From: Sophora flavescens
Taxonomy: Eukaryota; Streptophyta; Magnoliopsida; Fabales; Fabaceae
DNA: 64,000 bases
NCBI GenBank assembly: GCA_030762895.1
Contig: CM061063.1
Location: 69,437,836-69,501,835 of the forward strand
Direction of reading: 5' to 3'
In this document: piece by piece, positions 33,105 to 44,079 of the stretch
Numbering within the stretch: position 1 is the first letter of the stretch
How the letters are laid out: each line of letters begins with the position of its first letter
The notes under the pieces: model-generated
What the model saw: the letters and a program-made list of their open reading frames with translations, nothing else
Databases searched by the model: none
Told to the model about the DNA's origin: nothing
Program-made: the position numbers and the translations under genes

Positions 33105-34388
33105 TGACACGCTGTCGCACACGGGTCAAAAAGCGAGTGGTTTGTAAAAACTGTAGTCAGGGAGCGACAACTCGAGTATCGTCTCACAAGGACTCATGGA
33201 TTGTTATTCGTAGAAAAATCAGTTTTGGGGGGGTGTTTTTCATATTGAGAGATTCAATAAAAAGAACGATGCAATTAAGAAATAAGTGAATATCAATGAT
33301 CAAAACGATTAATCTACTGTTCTCGGTTTCCCACTATCATCGATTCATATAATTCCCATGCCATAAGCGGATTCTAATCCCTTTGCGATTGTAGCAACAA
33401 TTAACAAGCGAAATTGGCACTACACGATATATGTTCCCAATTCCTGAATTAAGTAAACGGGTTGAAGCACTCGTGAATTAAGCAAACACGATTGAACACA
33501 CACGAATTAAGCAAACGCGATTAGATATAGGAACATAAAATCATCGAAACAAATCAATACCTATTCTATATAATCCTGAATTAAGCAAACAGAACATACA
33601 TCATAGTATTGAAAGGAAGAAGTAAAATAATCCGGGAATTACAGAATCTCAAGTGTCGGCGGAACCCGATTACAGCAGATTAATCCAAGGGAATTAGTTC
33701 TCCATCACAGAAATGACAATAACCTAAAAGTATAGTGTAAACAGTGAAAACTGGATGATTTTGTGTCTGCTGCATTCCTATTTATAAAGAGGCCGCGCGT
33801 CATGCCCGTGATGGCCGTCACGGCCAGGCCGTGACCGCTTCTGTCAAGGGCGCGCATTCAAATTCTGGTCCGTCGCGGCCGTGATCCCTATCACGGCCTG
33901 GTCGTGATCTCTTATGACTTTGGGTGCTGATCTGTCACGACCGTGACCTCCATCACGGCAGGGCCGTGATCAAATCTGACTTTCGGGTCTTCTCCTCACG
34001 CCCATGATGTGTGTCACGCCTGGGCCGTGATGCTTTCTGACTTTCATGATCTCCTCATCACGCCCGTGATGTGTGTCACGGCTGGGCCGTGATCCTTTCT
34101 GTCTTCCATGGGTAGCTCATCACGGCCGTGACCAGTGTCACGGCCTGGGCGTGATGGCCTCTGCTTCAGGTGTTCTTCCCTTCTTGCTTTTCCTATCAAC
34201 CTGAAAACATGAAATAGCAGTAAGTGCTTTATTTGACTCAAAATCAACTAAAATACCCTAAAACTACTTAAGAGACTCAAAATGTTGCTTGAGGACAATT
34301 ACATCCAAATTTGGGAGAAATCGAGATTAAACTCGAATAAAACCTATGGTCTTACTAGTTAAAAACTAGTCGAGCCAGAGGCTGATCA
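33105..34388 (-). repeat. 3' LTR of element B
   Basis: 1,284 bp, TGACACGCTGTCGC to GGCTGATCA on the plus strand, the reverse complement of the A LTR. Minus-strand TATAAATA at 33779-33786, palindrome array at about 33793-34170. It differs from 46219-47503 at scattered positions. Confidence 0.92.
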
Positions 34389-35732
34389 AAATACCCCAAA
34401 CTTAGATTTTGCTTGTCCCCAAGCAAACTAAAACTCAAAAAGACTCAAACTTGGCAAGCTTAAAGGATTCAATCAATTCCGCACATCATGCAATTTTAAC
34501 AAGACAATTTTTCTTCAATGTTTCCCCCTTTTCCAACAATGTAATCCCCACATTCATTTACCTTAAACAATTGAGAATTCCATCATTCATGCAGTCATTA
34601 ATCTAAGTTGAGGATCCAAGTTACACACAAAAGGGAGATCACCAATTTCAAACAATTGCCTTCCTCACAAGGGCATTTAATGTTTCACTCATTCGCTCAA
34701 TTTGTCTAGGCTATGAACCTTTCACTCAATTTCACATTTCAAGAGCACTTCCCATGAATTTGATTTTCATCTCAATAAAGGTTCCCACGAAAACACGCAT
34801 GCAACATCAAAAGGTCTTTTAAAAGTTGTAATGGGGCCTGGCTAAGGGTAGGATATTCAAAGGTACTAGGCTTAAGTCCCTAGGAACTAAGAGAGCATGA
34901 GCATTTTGATACATTGAATTTCCAATCAAGTTCCTTTTTTCATTTTCTTTTTGCCTTGGGTGACTACAGCCTTTTTCTTCTAATACCCCTTTTTGACATT
35001 TTTGTACTTTTCTTCCTTTTTTTTTCCTTTTCTTTTTTTTTTTTTTTGCCTTTGGCTCCAACCTTTTTTTTTTCTCAATCCCAAACAACACATCATATCC
35101 TTGTAGCCACCACAAACTTAGTTTCTTACGACCCTTCTCTTGTTAAGCTTCCATGCTCTCCTAATCCTAAGATCGGGTTAACATGGTTTTCCAGATTTTT
35201 GGCTTATAACATAAGGTCATCAAGAACAATAGGCTTAATAGGGAACATGCATTAGGGATTCGTTCAATTTAAGCCAAGTATCTAACTCAAAGAAAATTGC
35301 CTAAATCATTTGATGCAAACACATAGACATGCAAACCATGAAGAGATTCAAGCATATCCGGGAAAGTGCAACTTGAAAGTGATTCACAAAATTAAAAACA
35401 CGTTGGAGGCTCAAATGCCTCACCTGGACATTTTTGCAAATTGCTTGATCGAGATTCAATCCCTAGTGTGTGCATCCCTTCACCCCAAACTTATCATAAA
35501 TCATGCAATCACAATAGAATATCTCAAAGTTTAATTTTCAATTTTTCACATGGGGGTCAATTATCAACTTTCAAAACCTAGGGGGGAATCATCAACAGTA
35601 AACACATATCATGCAATCCATCTATGCAAAATTTGATTAAAATCAAACAAGCTCACCGACACGAGACTCAACACACAAACGACTCAAAGCAACACAAACA
35701 AGGAAAACAAAACAAAAACAAAACGAAAATAA
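34389..35732 (-). other. 3' untranslated region of B
   Basis: On the minus strand a PPT (CTAAGTTTGGGGTATTTT, 34389-34406) abuts the LTR. The rest matches the 3' region of A: TTAAGTTTGGGG-like tracts, a T-rich stretch (35015-35075) and the conserved block around 35140-35200. No domain seen. Confidence 0.75.
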
Positions 35733-36293
35733 TTAAAAAGAAGAAGGTTTAGAAAAACTCATGGAGGCGGTTCCACCAGGATCCCACTGCTTGTGATACA
35801 GCGGCCAAGGAATGCCCAAAGTGCAATATGATCCTCCCGGATTCCATGGCATGCAGCATAAGTATGGAAGTGAGCGCTTGACAATCATGGTAACCTCGCC
35901 AAGTGCGGTGGACTTCTCACTCTCTCTTGGGTCAAAGTTGACCTCCCGGTCAACAAATTCATCCCAATAAAAGCGGGGTTCAACCTCCTGATCTGGCCAT
36001 AGTGCCTTCATAGTTAAAGACTCAAATTCCAATTTCTCAGGCAGAGGCTTGAACTCCATCGCTGGTTGTTCAACAGTGGGAGGTGATAAGCAAGTGGAGA
36101 GGGTTACTGGTGCTGCTTCCAAATCATCATAAGTTTCGTCAACAATTTCAGAGAGCAGCTCTATTTGAAAAACAGAGTGCTCTTCCAATGGATGCTTCAT
36201 AGCATCGAAAATGTTGAATTTTCCCACAATGTCACAAAACTCCATGGACATGGTTCCATCGTGAACATCAATCTTTGTCTTCGCCGTTTTCAT
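35733..36293 (-). pseudogene. B protease end joined to a segment of unknown origin
   Basis: A 186-codon minus-strand ORF. The first 65 or so residues are Athila protease C-terminus and linker (MKTAKTKIDVHDGTMSMEF, IFDAMKHPLEEHSVFQIELL, EFKPLPEKLEFESL). From about residue 75 the sequence has no counterpart in A: acidic (WPDQEVEPRFYWDEFVDREV), then SLPYLCCMPWNPGGSYCTLG. RT, RNase H and integrase should be here but are absent. I do not recognise the new segment; a captured fragment or a family-specific linker are both possible. Confidence 0.7.
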
Positions 36294-36874
36294 AAACGGC
36301 CCGCCGCAATGATTGGTGATCTGCTAGAATCTGTTTTCCCTGCCATGTCCAAAATGTAAAAATCAACAGGGAAAATCAGGTCATCAACTTGAACAAGCAC
36401 ATCTTCTGCTACTCCAATGGGGCGAGCATTGGTCCTGTTTGCCAACTGAATAGTGAGACCTGTATGCTCCAAAGGGCCAAGATCAAGACTGTTGAAAACA
36501 GAAGTAGGCATGACATTAATAGAGGCTCCCAAATCCAACATGCAATTGTCGAATTTACTATCCCCAATGGTAGATGGAATAGCAAAAGTGCCCGGATCCT
36601 TGCACTTCTGCGGCAATGCCTGAGTGAGGGCTGAAACAGTAACCTTTTCAGGTGCAGGCTTAGGTTGAATGAGGGCTGAAACATTTCTCCCCAAATTGAC
36701 TCTCTCATTACCCTTCAACCTCCTCTTGTGTGTGCACAAATCCTTCAGAAACTTTGCATATTTTGGAACCTGCTTAATCACATCAAGGAGTGGAATCTTT
36801 ACCGCCACTTTTCTGAACACGTCTAGAATCTCCCTCTCCTTGTCTTCCCCATCAATCTTCTTATTTTTCAGCAC
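36290..36874 (-). pseudogene. pol: Athila gag end and protease (element B)
   Basis: Minus-strand 194-codon ORF: gag tail (DGEDKEREILDVFRKVAV, VPKYAKFLKDLC), then protease with CMLDLGASINVMPTSVFNSL, LANRTNARPIGVAEDV and FPVDFYILDM. A frameshift at about 36293-36300 (ILGRPF becomes AAGRL) separates it from the next ORF. Unlike A there is no stop between gag and protease. Confidence 0.85.
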
Positions 36875-37750
36875 TCTTTATGGGAAGGGGATCGGTGGCA
36901 CATACTCTTTCTCAGCTTCAACAGCAACAGAAGGTTCAGGTGTTACCTCAACAGATCCTTTATCCTTTTCAGGGGCTGCCTCTACAACTTTCCCGGATTT
37001 CAAAGAAATTGCACTCACATTAGGATTTGGAGCATTAGGATTCACCACTATTTGTGCAGGTAGTTGGTTCGATCCTTGAGCTTGCTACATGGCATTCATC
37101 GAAGTGGCAAGCTGTCCAATCTGTGTCTGCAAAGTATGAATACTAGCATCCGTTCGCTGCTGAAACTGTCCAATCTGTGTCTGCAAGGTCAGAAACTGGA
37201 GATTTTGTGCAGTCAATTGCTTGACCAGGTCCTCTAGTGAAGGTCCAGAAGGTGCAGAGGTGGTCACTTGGGGAGAATTCTGTAGTGGTGCCAGCGGTAA
37301 CATTGGTTGTTGCTGTTGTGCAGATGAGTTCTCATACCGAAGGTTTGGATGATTCCTCTAGTTGGGATGGTACTTATTTGTGGAAAGGTCAAGAACGCTG
37401 TACCGGTTCTGATTGTTGCCTTGATTGTAAAGATTGGGTGCATAAGCTTAAGGCAAATCAGTGACTGACTCATCTTTCAGAATGGGGCATGCATCGGTCA
37501 GGTGCTCGGGAGAGGTGCAAATGCCACACAACCTTGCTGGTTGAACCTTATCCATTGCCAACTGCTTCACCAAAGAAGTGAGCTCATCAAGTCTGGTCTC
37601 AAGGGCCTTTTTGGAAGAAGAAACATGGACCTCATTCACTCCCCTTGTCTCGGCAGAATTGCTTCTAGTTGTGAACTGCTGGGAGTTGAGTGACATGTTC
37701 TCAATCAATTGCTTGGCAGCGGCTGGGGTCTTATCAACAAGTACTCCCCC
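36875..37750 (-). pseudogene. gag: Athila gag, C-terminal portion (element B)
   Basis: 37448-37708 carries NSAETRGVNEVHVSSSKKAL and the CCHC knuckle CGICTSPEHLTDAC. 37085-37303 has the glutamine-rich repeats and LEDLVKQLTAQNLQFLTLQT. Stops and frame changes separate the pieces. The N-terminal gag lies beyond the C insertion at 45458-46119. Confidence 0.82.
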
Positions 37751-37755
37751 ACTAT

Positions 37756-39109
37756 TGTTGAGTCACCGGCAAGTGTACCGGGTCGTCACAAGTAATAAAA
37801 TAAATCACGGTAAGTAATTACCGAGGTCGAACACAAGGATTGGGCTACCAATTCTTCCAATTTGCAAGAAATCCGATAAGTTTGGCCAAGTAATAGCAGT
37901 GGTTGAGAAGAGAGAGAGAATTGGTTCGCAATTCAAATAACAAATCAAATAGAGGATAAAAAATTAAAATCTGGAATTAAATATCTAAGGTCACAATTCC
38001 ACCTACCCAATCATGCATAGTACCCAAGTGATGATGATTCCCTCCCTAAGTTCAATTACAATGTCAACCAGGACCCCCAAATTCTCCTAATGACACTGTC
38101 GTTCTCAATAGGACGTATTCAACGATTGAGTTAGTTACTTACTAGGTCTCATAACCCAATCATCAAACTATATTAAATCTGGTTCCTATAAGATTGCACC
38201 AATCTCCTATTCACTCTCGTGCAATATTCGATCAATGATCCCAAATCAAGTTCTAAACGCGAATTGCCTACTAAGCCTCATCAACGTTAACTAGTCAATC
38301 ACACATGCATATGATCAACATAATAAAAATCAGAATTGGAAAACATGAATTGAGAATAAGGAGAGAAACATACATCACATTGAACTACACCGTCATGGGT
38401 GGTTTCATTGATCCCTTAGACAAGGGGATTAGCTCCTCATGCTTGTAACAAGACACAAACAATTAGAGTTCATCCTAAATGTACAATAAGAAAACAAAAT
38501 AAGGAGACGCAGCTCCAGAGAACAAGGATTCGTCAAAAAGGATCTAAAAACAAGTGGTTGACCAAAAGTTCTTTCAATCTGCCCTAAAACAGCAATTTAT
38601 AGATTTCAGAATCTGCGCCCGCTCGCGAGGCGAATTTCAGTTTTGGCTCCATCCTGAGTTTGAATACTCGCGAGGCGAGGTAGTGTTTCACGAGGCGAGA
38701 CAGAGTGGATGACATTTCTGGCACAGTCAGACCTTCAGACTCGCGAGGCGAGATGGTGATTCGCGGGGCGAGACAGAGAGGGTGACATTTGCTGTTCAGG
38801 CTGGTTTTCAGGATCAAGAGGCGAGCTCCTATTTCGCGAGGCGAAACCTTCAGAATTGGTTTTCACTATTTTCTTCATTTTCCTTGACTCTAAGAGCTTC
38901 ACTTTTAACCTGAAACAATCAAAAGAAAACGAAAAGCGTAATTCTACTCAAAATACACTAAAAACTACTAAAAATGCATAAAACGAGTCAAAGTATAACT
39001 TAGGAACAAAACAAGGCCAATTTGGGAGATTAGCGAGGGTGACTCGCCCAATTAGGCACAAAATATACCCCTTTTCTAGCTGGAAACTAGATGAGCCAGA
39101 GGCTTATCA
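37756..39109 (-). repeat. 3' LTR of element C
   Basis: 1,354 bp, TGTTGAGTCACCGG to GGCTTATCA on the plus strand. Minus-strand TATAAAT at 38595-38601. The TCGCGAGGCGA array lies at about 38617-38845, with an 18-bp deletion relative to the other C copies near 38630. Confidence 0.92.
38617..38845. repeat. TCGCGAGGCGA array in the C LTR U3
   Basis: About seven copies of (C/T)CGCGAGGCGA or close variants, some paired head to tail within 15-25 bp, lying upstream of the TATA box in the minus orientation. Equivalent arrays: 8025-8275 and 44943-45190. A second cluster sits in the 3' region (40710-40925 and 10136-10345). Confidence 0.8.
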
Positions 39110-41044
39110 AAACACCCCAAACTTAAACCTTGCTTGTCCCCAAGCAAGCTAAAACTCAAAAAGACTCACGACTTGGCAAGCTTAAGGATTCAATCAATTT
39201 TTGCACAAATTTCCTGCAATTTAACACAACAATTTTCTTCAATGTTTTCCCCCCTTGCAACAATGTAATCCCCACATTCATTTACTTTAACAATTGAGAA
39301 TTTCCATCATTCATGCAATCAGTAATCTAAGTTGAGGAACCAAGTGGCACACAAAAGGGAGATCACCAAATTCAAACAATTGCCTTCCTCACAAGGGCAT
39401 TTAATATTTCACTCATTTGCTCAATTTGTCTAGGCTATAAACTTTTCACTCAAGTTCACATTTCAAGAGAACTTCCCATGAATTTGATTTTCATCTCAAA
39501 CAAAGTTCCCACGAAAACATGCATGCAACATCAAAAGGTCTTTTAAAGGTTGTAATGGGGCCTGGCTAAGGGTAGGATATTCAAAGGTACTAGGCTTAAG
39601 TGCCTAGGAATTAAGAGAGAATGAGCATTTCGGCACATTGAACTTCTACTCAAATTCCTTTTTCCATTTTTCCTTTTTGCCTTGGGTGACTACAGTCTTT
39701 CTCTTCTAATACCCTTTTTTGACATTCTGTTACTTTTCTTCTTCTTTTTTTCTTTTGCCTTTGGCTCCAACCTTTATTTTTCTTTTTCTCAACCCAGAAT
39801 GACATATCATACCTTGTAGCCACCCCAAACTTACTTTCTTGCAACCCTTCTCTTGCTAAGCTTCCATGCTCTCCTAATCCTAAGATTGGGTTAACATGGT
39901 TTTTTTTCAGATTTTTGGAGTATAACATAAGGTCATCAAGAAACAATAGGCCAATTAGGCTCAATGTGGCTAACTAGGGAACATGCATTAGGGATGGTTC
40001 TTTTTAGGTCAAGTATCTATTTCAAAGAAAATTGCCTAAATCATTTGATGCAACACATAAACATGCAACCATGAAGAGATTCAAGCAAATCCGGGAAAGT
40101 GCAACTTGAAAGTGATTCACACAATCAAAACAATGTTGGAGGCTCAAATCCTCACCTGGACATTTTTTTGCAAATTGTTTGACCGAGATACAATTCCTAG
40201 TGTGTGCACCCCTTCACCGCAAACTTGTCATAAATCAAGCAATCACAATAAAATTTCTCAAAGTTCAATTTTCAATTTTTCACATGGGGATCAAATTGTC
40301 GATTTTCAGAACCTAGGGGGAAATCATCGATGGTCAAAATAATTCATGCAATCAATCTATGCTAAATTTAATTAAAATCCACCAAGCTTGCCGACACAAC
40401 ACTCATACACAAACTCTTGATCTTCTCAAATTATTCAAGAACGAAATTCAAAAACAAAAACAAAAACAAAAAAAATACAAAGTAATTGGTTCCCTCCCCC
40501 ACACTTAAAGCATACATTGTCCTCAATGAAAGAACATAAATATAAAATAAGAGAGAGGGAAAAGAGAAGGTGTTCCCTGATTAAGTTGTAGTGTAGGTGG
40601 GCGCTTCCAAGGAAAGCTCTTCTACGGTTGCATCCTCGTCCAATGGTCCCTCGGGCACCCTCCTTGTGGCATAGCACCTCCTGATCTGGAAAAAATTGAA
40701 AACCCAATTGCACATTCGCGAGGCGAATCTGGAAAAATTGTTCTTCACACTTTCCAGAATCGCGAGGCGAATAATAGCTCGTGAGGCGAATCTGGAATTA
40801 CAATAGCTGATTATGCCCAGATTCGCGAGGCGAAAGTCGCTCCCGTGACGCGAGACAGAAGCGTGAGCAAGCCTCTGGGATTCAGGGCTTCTGTCTCACG
40901 AGGCCACTGTGGGTTCGTGGGGCGAATCTGAGTTTTTTTTTTTTTATATGATAGAAACTAAAAAATAAAGGATATCTAGCTTGGGTTGCCTCCCAAGTAG
41001 CGCTTGTTTAATGTCCCGAGCCTGACTCAAGTCACCCCTAAGGG
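39110..41044 (-). other. 3' untranslated region of C
   Basis: About 1.9 kb. On the minus strand it runs from the pol remnant through a TCGCGAGGCGA cluster, TTTAAGTGTGGGGGAGGG (about 40493-40510), a block strongly similar to the 3' region of A (39545-39900), a lysine-rich ORF (39650-39964), to the PPT (TTTAAGTTTGGGGTGTTTT) at 39110-39128. No retroelement protein domain. Confidence 0.75.
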
Positions 41045-41356
41045 TTAATCCGGAGGAAGAAACTGCTTGTCATGCCATGCCTTAGTCCGCTTTTTGTAGG
41101 TTCTTGCCTTTTCATATGCTTGCATGCGGTTCCCGAACAACTCATTTAAGTCCAACAGCCTTCTATAATCAGCACATACTCTCCACCCCGTGATGGTCCT
41201 TGTTGGGATCGATTTATTGCTTTTATTGACCACCATGGTCGTGCCACCTTTCCTTGGGTCCATATGAATTGGACTACCCCAACTACTATCTGAGATTGGA
41301 TAGATTATTCCCGCCTCTAAAGGTTTAATCACTTCCTCACGCACAGCTTCTTTCAT
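41045..41356 (-). pseudogene. pol: RT start fused to integrase tail (element C)
   Basis: Same 103-codon fusion as at 10466-10777: EEVIKPLEAGIIYPISDSSW and TRTITGWRVCADYRRL (RT), then NRMQAYEKARTYKKRTKAWH (integrase C-terminus). All catalytic residues of RT, RNase H and integrase are gone. 41357-41428 is the stop-containing linker from protease. Confidence 0.88.
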
Positions 41357-41428
41357 TCATTCTTTGTTGAGCTTTTCCCTTGCACCTTCATCCTCTAGGA
41401 GACTCGGTAAGGCTTCCATGTCTTTTAA

Positions 41429-42841
41429 CTACTCAAGATAGACCTCATCCCCCAAAGGGTCTTTCTCCTCACTATCATCATCATGGGATTTTACCAACAC
41501 TTGTGCAAGTGAAGAACCATGGGCTTCTCTAGTTGCCTTTGCCTTGACAGTTGAGTCCACCATATCCACTCGATACACATCCGACCTCTCAGCAGGGTGC
41601 TTCATTGCTCCAAAGACATTGAAGACTACCTCATCATCTTGCACCCTTAGAGTGAGTTTCCCTTGTTGCACATCTATCAAGGCACGCCCAGGGGCCAAGA
41701 AGGGCCTACCCAGTATGAGGGGGATCTCGGTGTCTTCATCTATATCAAGCACCACAAAATCCATCGGAAATATGAACTTGTCCACCTTCACTAACAAATC
41801 TTCGACCACCCCATAAGGATATTTTATAGAACGATCGGCGAGTTGGAGTGACATCCGTGTATCATTGACTTCTTTGATCCCCAACCTCTTCATCATCGAG
41901 AGGGGCATCAAGTTGATGCTTGCCCCTAGATCACACAATGCCTTTCCTAGAGCCATCTCCCCAATGGTGCATGGTATAGAAAAAGAACCGGGATCCTTCA
42001 GCTTTGGAGGTAGTTTTCTTTGAAGAATGGCACTACACTCCTCGGTCAAAGCAACCGTTTCCTCATCCACTATTCTACGCTTCTTGGAGAGAAGTTCCTT
42101 CATAAACCGGGCATAAGATGGCATTTGTTCCAAGGCTTCCGCAAATGGAATGTTAACTTGAAGTTTGCGGAAGACGTCAAGGAATTTATTGAATTTCTTA
42201 TCTTGTTGAGGCTTCTTCAATATTTCAGGATACGGTACCTTCATGTAGGGCGGGAGGTCCTGGGGTTCAACCCACTTCTTTTTTCGGAACACTTCATCTA
42301 CAAGTTTTAACCTCCCCCCTTGCTCTGGTGCCTTGTCACTTGCCAACTCCTCTTTCTCAGGTTGCTCTTCCTCAACATGTGGTTGTTCCGGGGTCTTGTC
42401 TTCCTGAGAACTAGTTGCACCCCTGTTAGATCCCAACACCCTACCGCTTCTAGTTGTTATGGCATTGCATTGGTTCTTAGGGTTATTCTCGGTATCACCT
42501 GGGAAAGTGCCTGGGAGACGCTCATGTAGTTGCCTTGCGAGCTCAGCTATCTGTGTCTCTAGATTCTGAATTGCCGCCCCTGTATGAGTTGCCAACTTGT
42601 CAATGGCTGTGCTTGTATTGATTGAAAACTTCTCAATTGCCGCATTCGTCTTCTCTATAGCCAACTCCCAAGGCTGCCTTCCATTATCTGTTATTTGCAA
42701 CTGATTAGTCCCCGGAAAATCCTGCTGAGTATTGTGTTGATGGATCCCATAGTTTGGCCTCTGATTCTGCTGAGGTTGTTGTTGTTGGGCTAGACCACCA
42801 CTGGTATTACTCCAAGCGAAACCCGGATGGTCTCTCCTCAT
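41429..42841 (-). CDS. Athila gag C-terminus plus protease, 470 open codons (element C)
   Basis: An uninterrupted minus-strand frame. Residues 1-45 are glutamine/asparagine-rich, and about 50-110 form a predicted helix (EKTNAAIEKFSINTSTAIDK, IAELARQLHERLPG). CNAITTRSGRVLG follows near 125 and VPYPEILKKPQQDKKFNKFL near 210. The protease starts near 290: KLKDPGSFSIPCTIGEMALG, active site LCDLGASINLMPLSMMKRLG, FPMDFVVLDIDED, IPLILGRPFLAPGRALIDV. It ends in an acidic tail. The first ATG is internal to gag, so this is part of a longer polyprotein. Confidence 0.85.
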   Translation of the reverse strand: MRRDHPGFAWSNTSGGLAQQQQPQQNQRPNYGIHQHNTQQDFPGTNQLQITDNGRQPWELAIEKTNAAIEKFSINTSTAIDKLATHTGAAIQNLETQIAELARQLHERLPGTFPGDTENNPKNQCNAITTRSGRVLGSNRGATSSQEDKTPEQPHVEEEQPEKEELASDKAPEQGGRLKLVDEVFRKKKWVEPQDLPPYMKVPYPEILKKPQQDKKFNKFLDVFRKLQVNIPFAEALEQMPSYARFMKELLSKKRRIVDEETVALTEECSAILQRKLPPKLKDPGSFSIPCTIGEMALGKALCDLGASINLMPLSMMKRLGIKEVNDTRMSLQLADRSIKYPYGVVEDLLVKVDKFIFPMDFVVLDIDEDTEIPLILGRPFLAPGRALIDVQQGKLTLRVQDDEVVFNVFGAMKHPAERSDVYRVDMVDSTVKAKATREAHGSSLAQVLVKSHDDDSEEKDPLGDEVYLE

Positions 42842-43935
42842 ATAACCCCTATTCTGATTCTGACTGTAATCATTCTGTCTGTTCCTCTGATAGTTGTTCT
42901 AGGGCACACTGTCATAGAAATTGTGGCATGATTCCACATGTTCTTGAGAGAAGTTGAACGGACAACTCTGAGTGGCATGATCTCCATTACAATTTTCACA
43001 ACCCGGAGGCATTCCCTCATGTATCACATTAACCTTCTTGTTCCCAGACAAAGCCGCCATTTGCATCTTCAACAGTTTATTCTGCTCTAGAATGGCTTCT
43101 ATTGTTGCAGAACTGACTCCACTTGAGGTTTCCCTACCACGGTTGTAATCATTGTACGACATCTTCTCCAATAACGCCGCCATCCATCCTCAGCTGATAA
43201 ATAGGAAAAAGAGCCGCCAGCTGCGGCATCACAATTCATCTGGTAGCGCCCCCTTAACCCGTTAAAGAAATGTTGAACCTTGGAGACCAGGTCAAAGAAA
43301 GCTGAAGGACATCTTCTCAATAACACATTATACCTCTCCCAGGCTTCATTATAAGATTCATCTACTGTCTGCCTGAAAGATATAACGGCTACTCTTGCTT
43401 GTGCCGCTTTCTAAGGAGGAAAATACTTAGTGGGGAACTTTTAGGCCATTTGCTCCCATGTTCTGATACTGTTCCGATCCAAGCTGTCAAACCAATCGCG
43501 ACCGACATCCCTAAGAGAGAGAGGGAAAAGCCGCAAGCGAAACTCATCTTGAGAGACTCCTCTTGTCCTCTTCAAGTCACAAGCTTCAAGGAAGTGGGTG
43601 ATGTGTCTGTGAGGGTCTTGTTTGCCACTCCCATCAAATTGATTCTCACGGATATAGGTTGTGACACATCCTTCCACTTTGAAGGAATCTGTATTCAGGT
43701 TGCCCCTCACGATAGAAGAATCACAATCACCCAAGTTGGGTAGGCTGTACTCGAAGAGAGGCTTGTAAGGAGGAGGAGGAGGATTTGCGGCCATCTCCTC
43801 AAAATCAATTGCTTCAAGCCTCTTTCGCTCTCTGGCTTCTTTCCTTAATCGCTTCTCGGTCTTGGTGATCTCCGAATCAAATAGCAAGTCCTCTTGTGAA
43901 AGGGTACCTCGCATACAAAAACAAGGCAAGACCAA
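42842..43935 (-). pseudogene. gag: Athila gag, N-terminal and knuckle region (element C)
   Basis: The first ORF starts at 43935 and has 164 codons: KTEKRLRKEARERKRLEAID, proline-rich PPPPPYKPLFEYSLP, then the gag core DPHRHITHFLEACDLKRTRG, FRLRLFPLSLRDVGRDWFDS, TWEQMA followed by a stop where related gag has glutamine. Further frames give EAWERYNVLLRRCPSAFFDL, HFFNGLRGRYQMNCDAAAGG and the knuckle CENCNGDHATQSC. At least three breaks. Confidence 0.83.
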
Positions 43936-44055
43936 GTGGAATCAAAGAAGTAGAGAGAAATAATAGTAAATAAATGATAAAAATAAAAATAAAAATAAAA
44001 ACAGCTTAACCAAATAATCAAACTTCCCTAAAATTAGGAAAATTGGTCGTGCCAA
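43936..44055 (-). other. gag leader of element C
   Basis: Short untranslated leader between the PBS and gag, including an A/T-rich AAAATAAAAATAAAAAT run at 43979-43999. Confidence 0.6.
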
Positions 44056-44073
44056 TCCCCGGCAACGGCGCCA
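44056..44073 (-). other. primer binding site of C (Asp-tRNA type)
   Basis: On the minus strand TGGCGCCGTTGCCGGGGA, the canonical Athila/Tat aspartate-tRNA PBS, six bases after the LTR end at 44080. Confidence 0.93.
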
Positions 44074-44079
44074 AAAACT

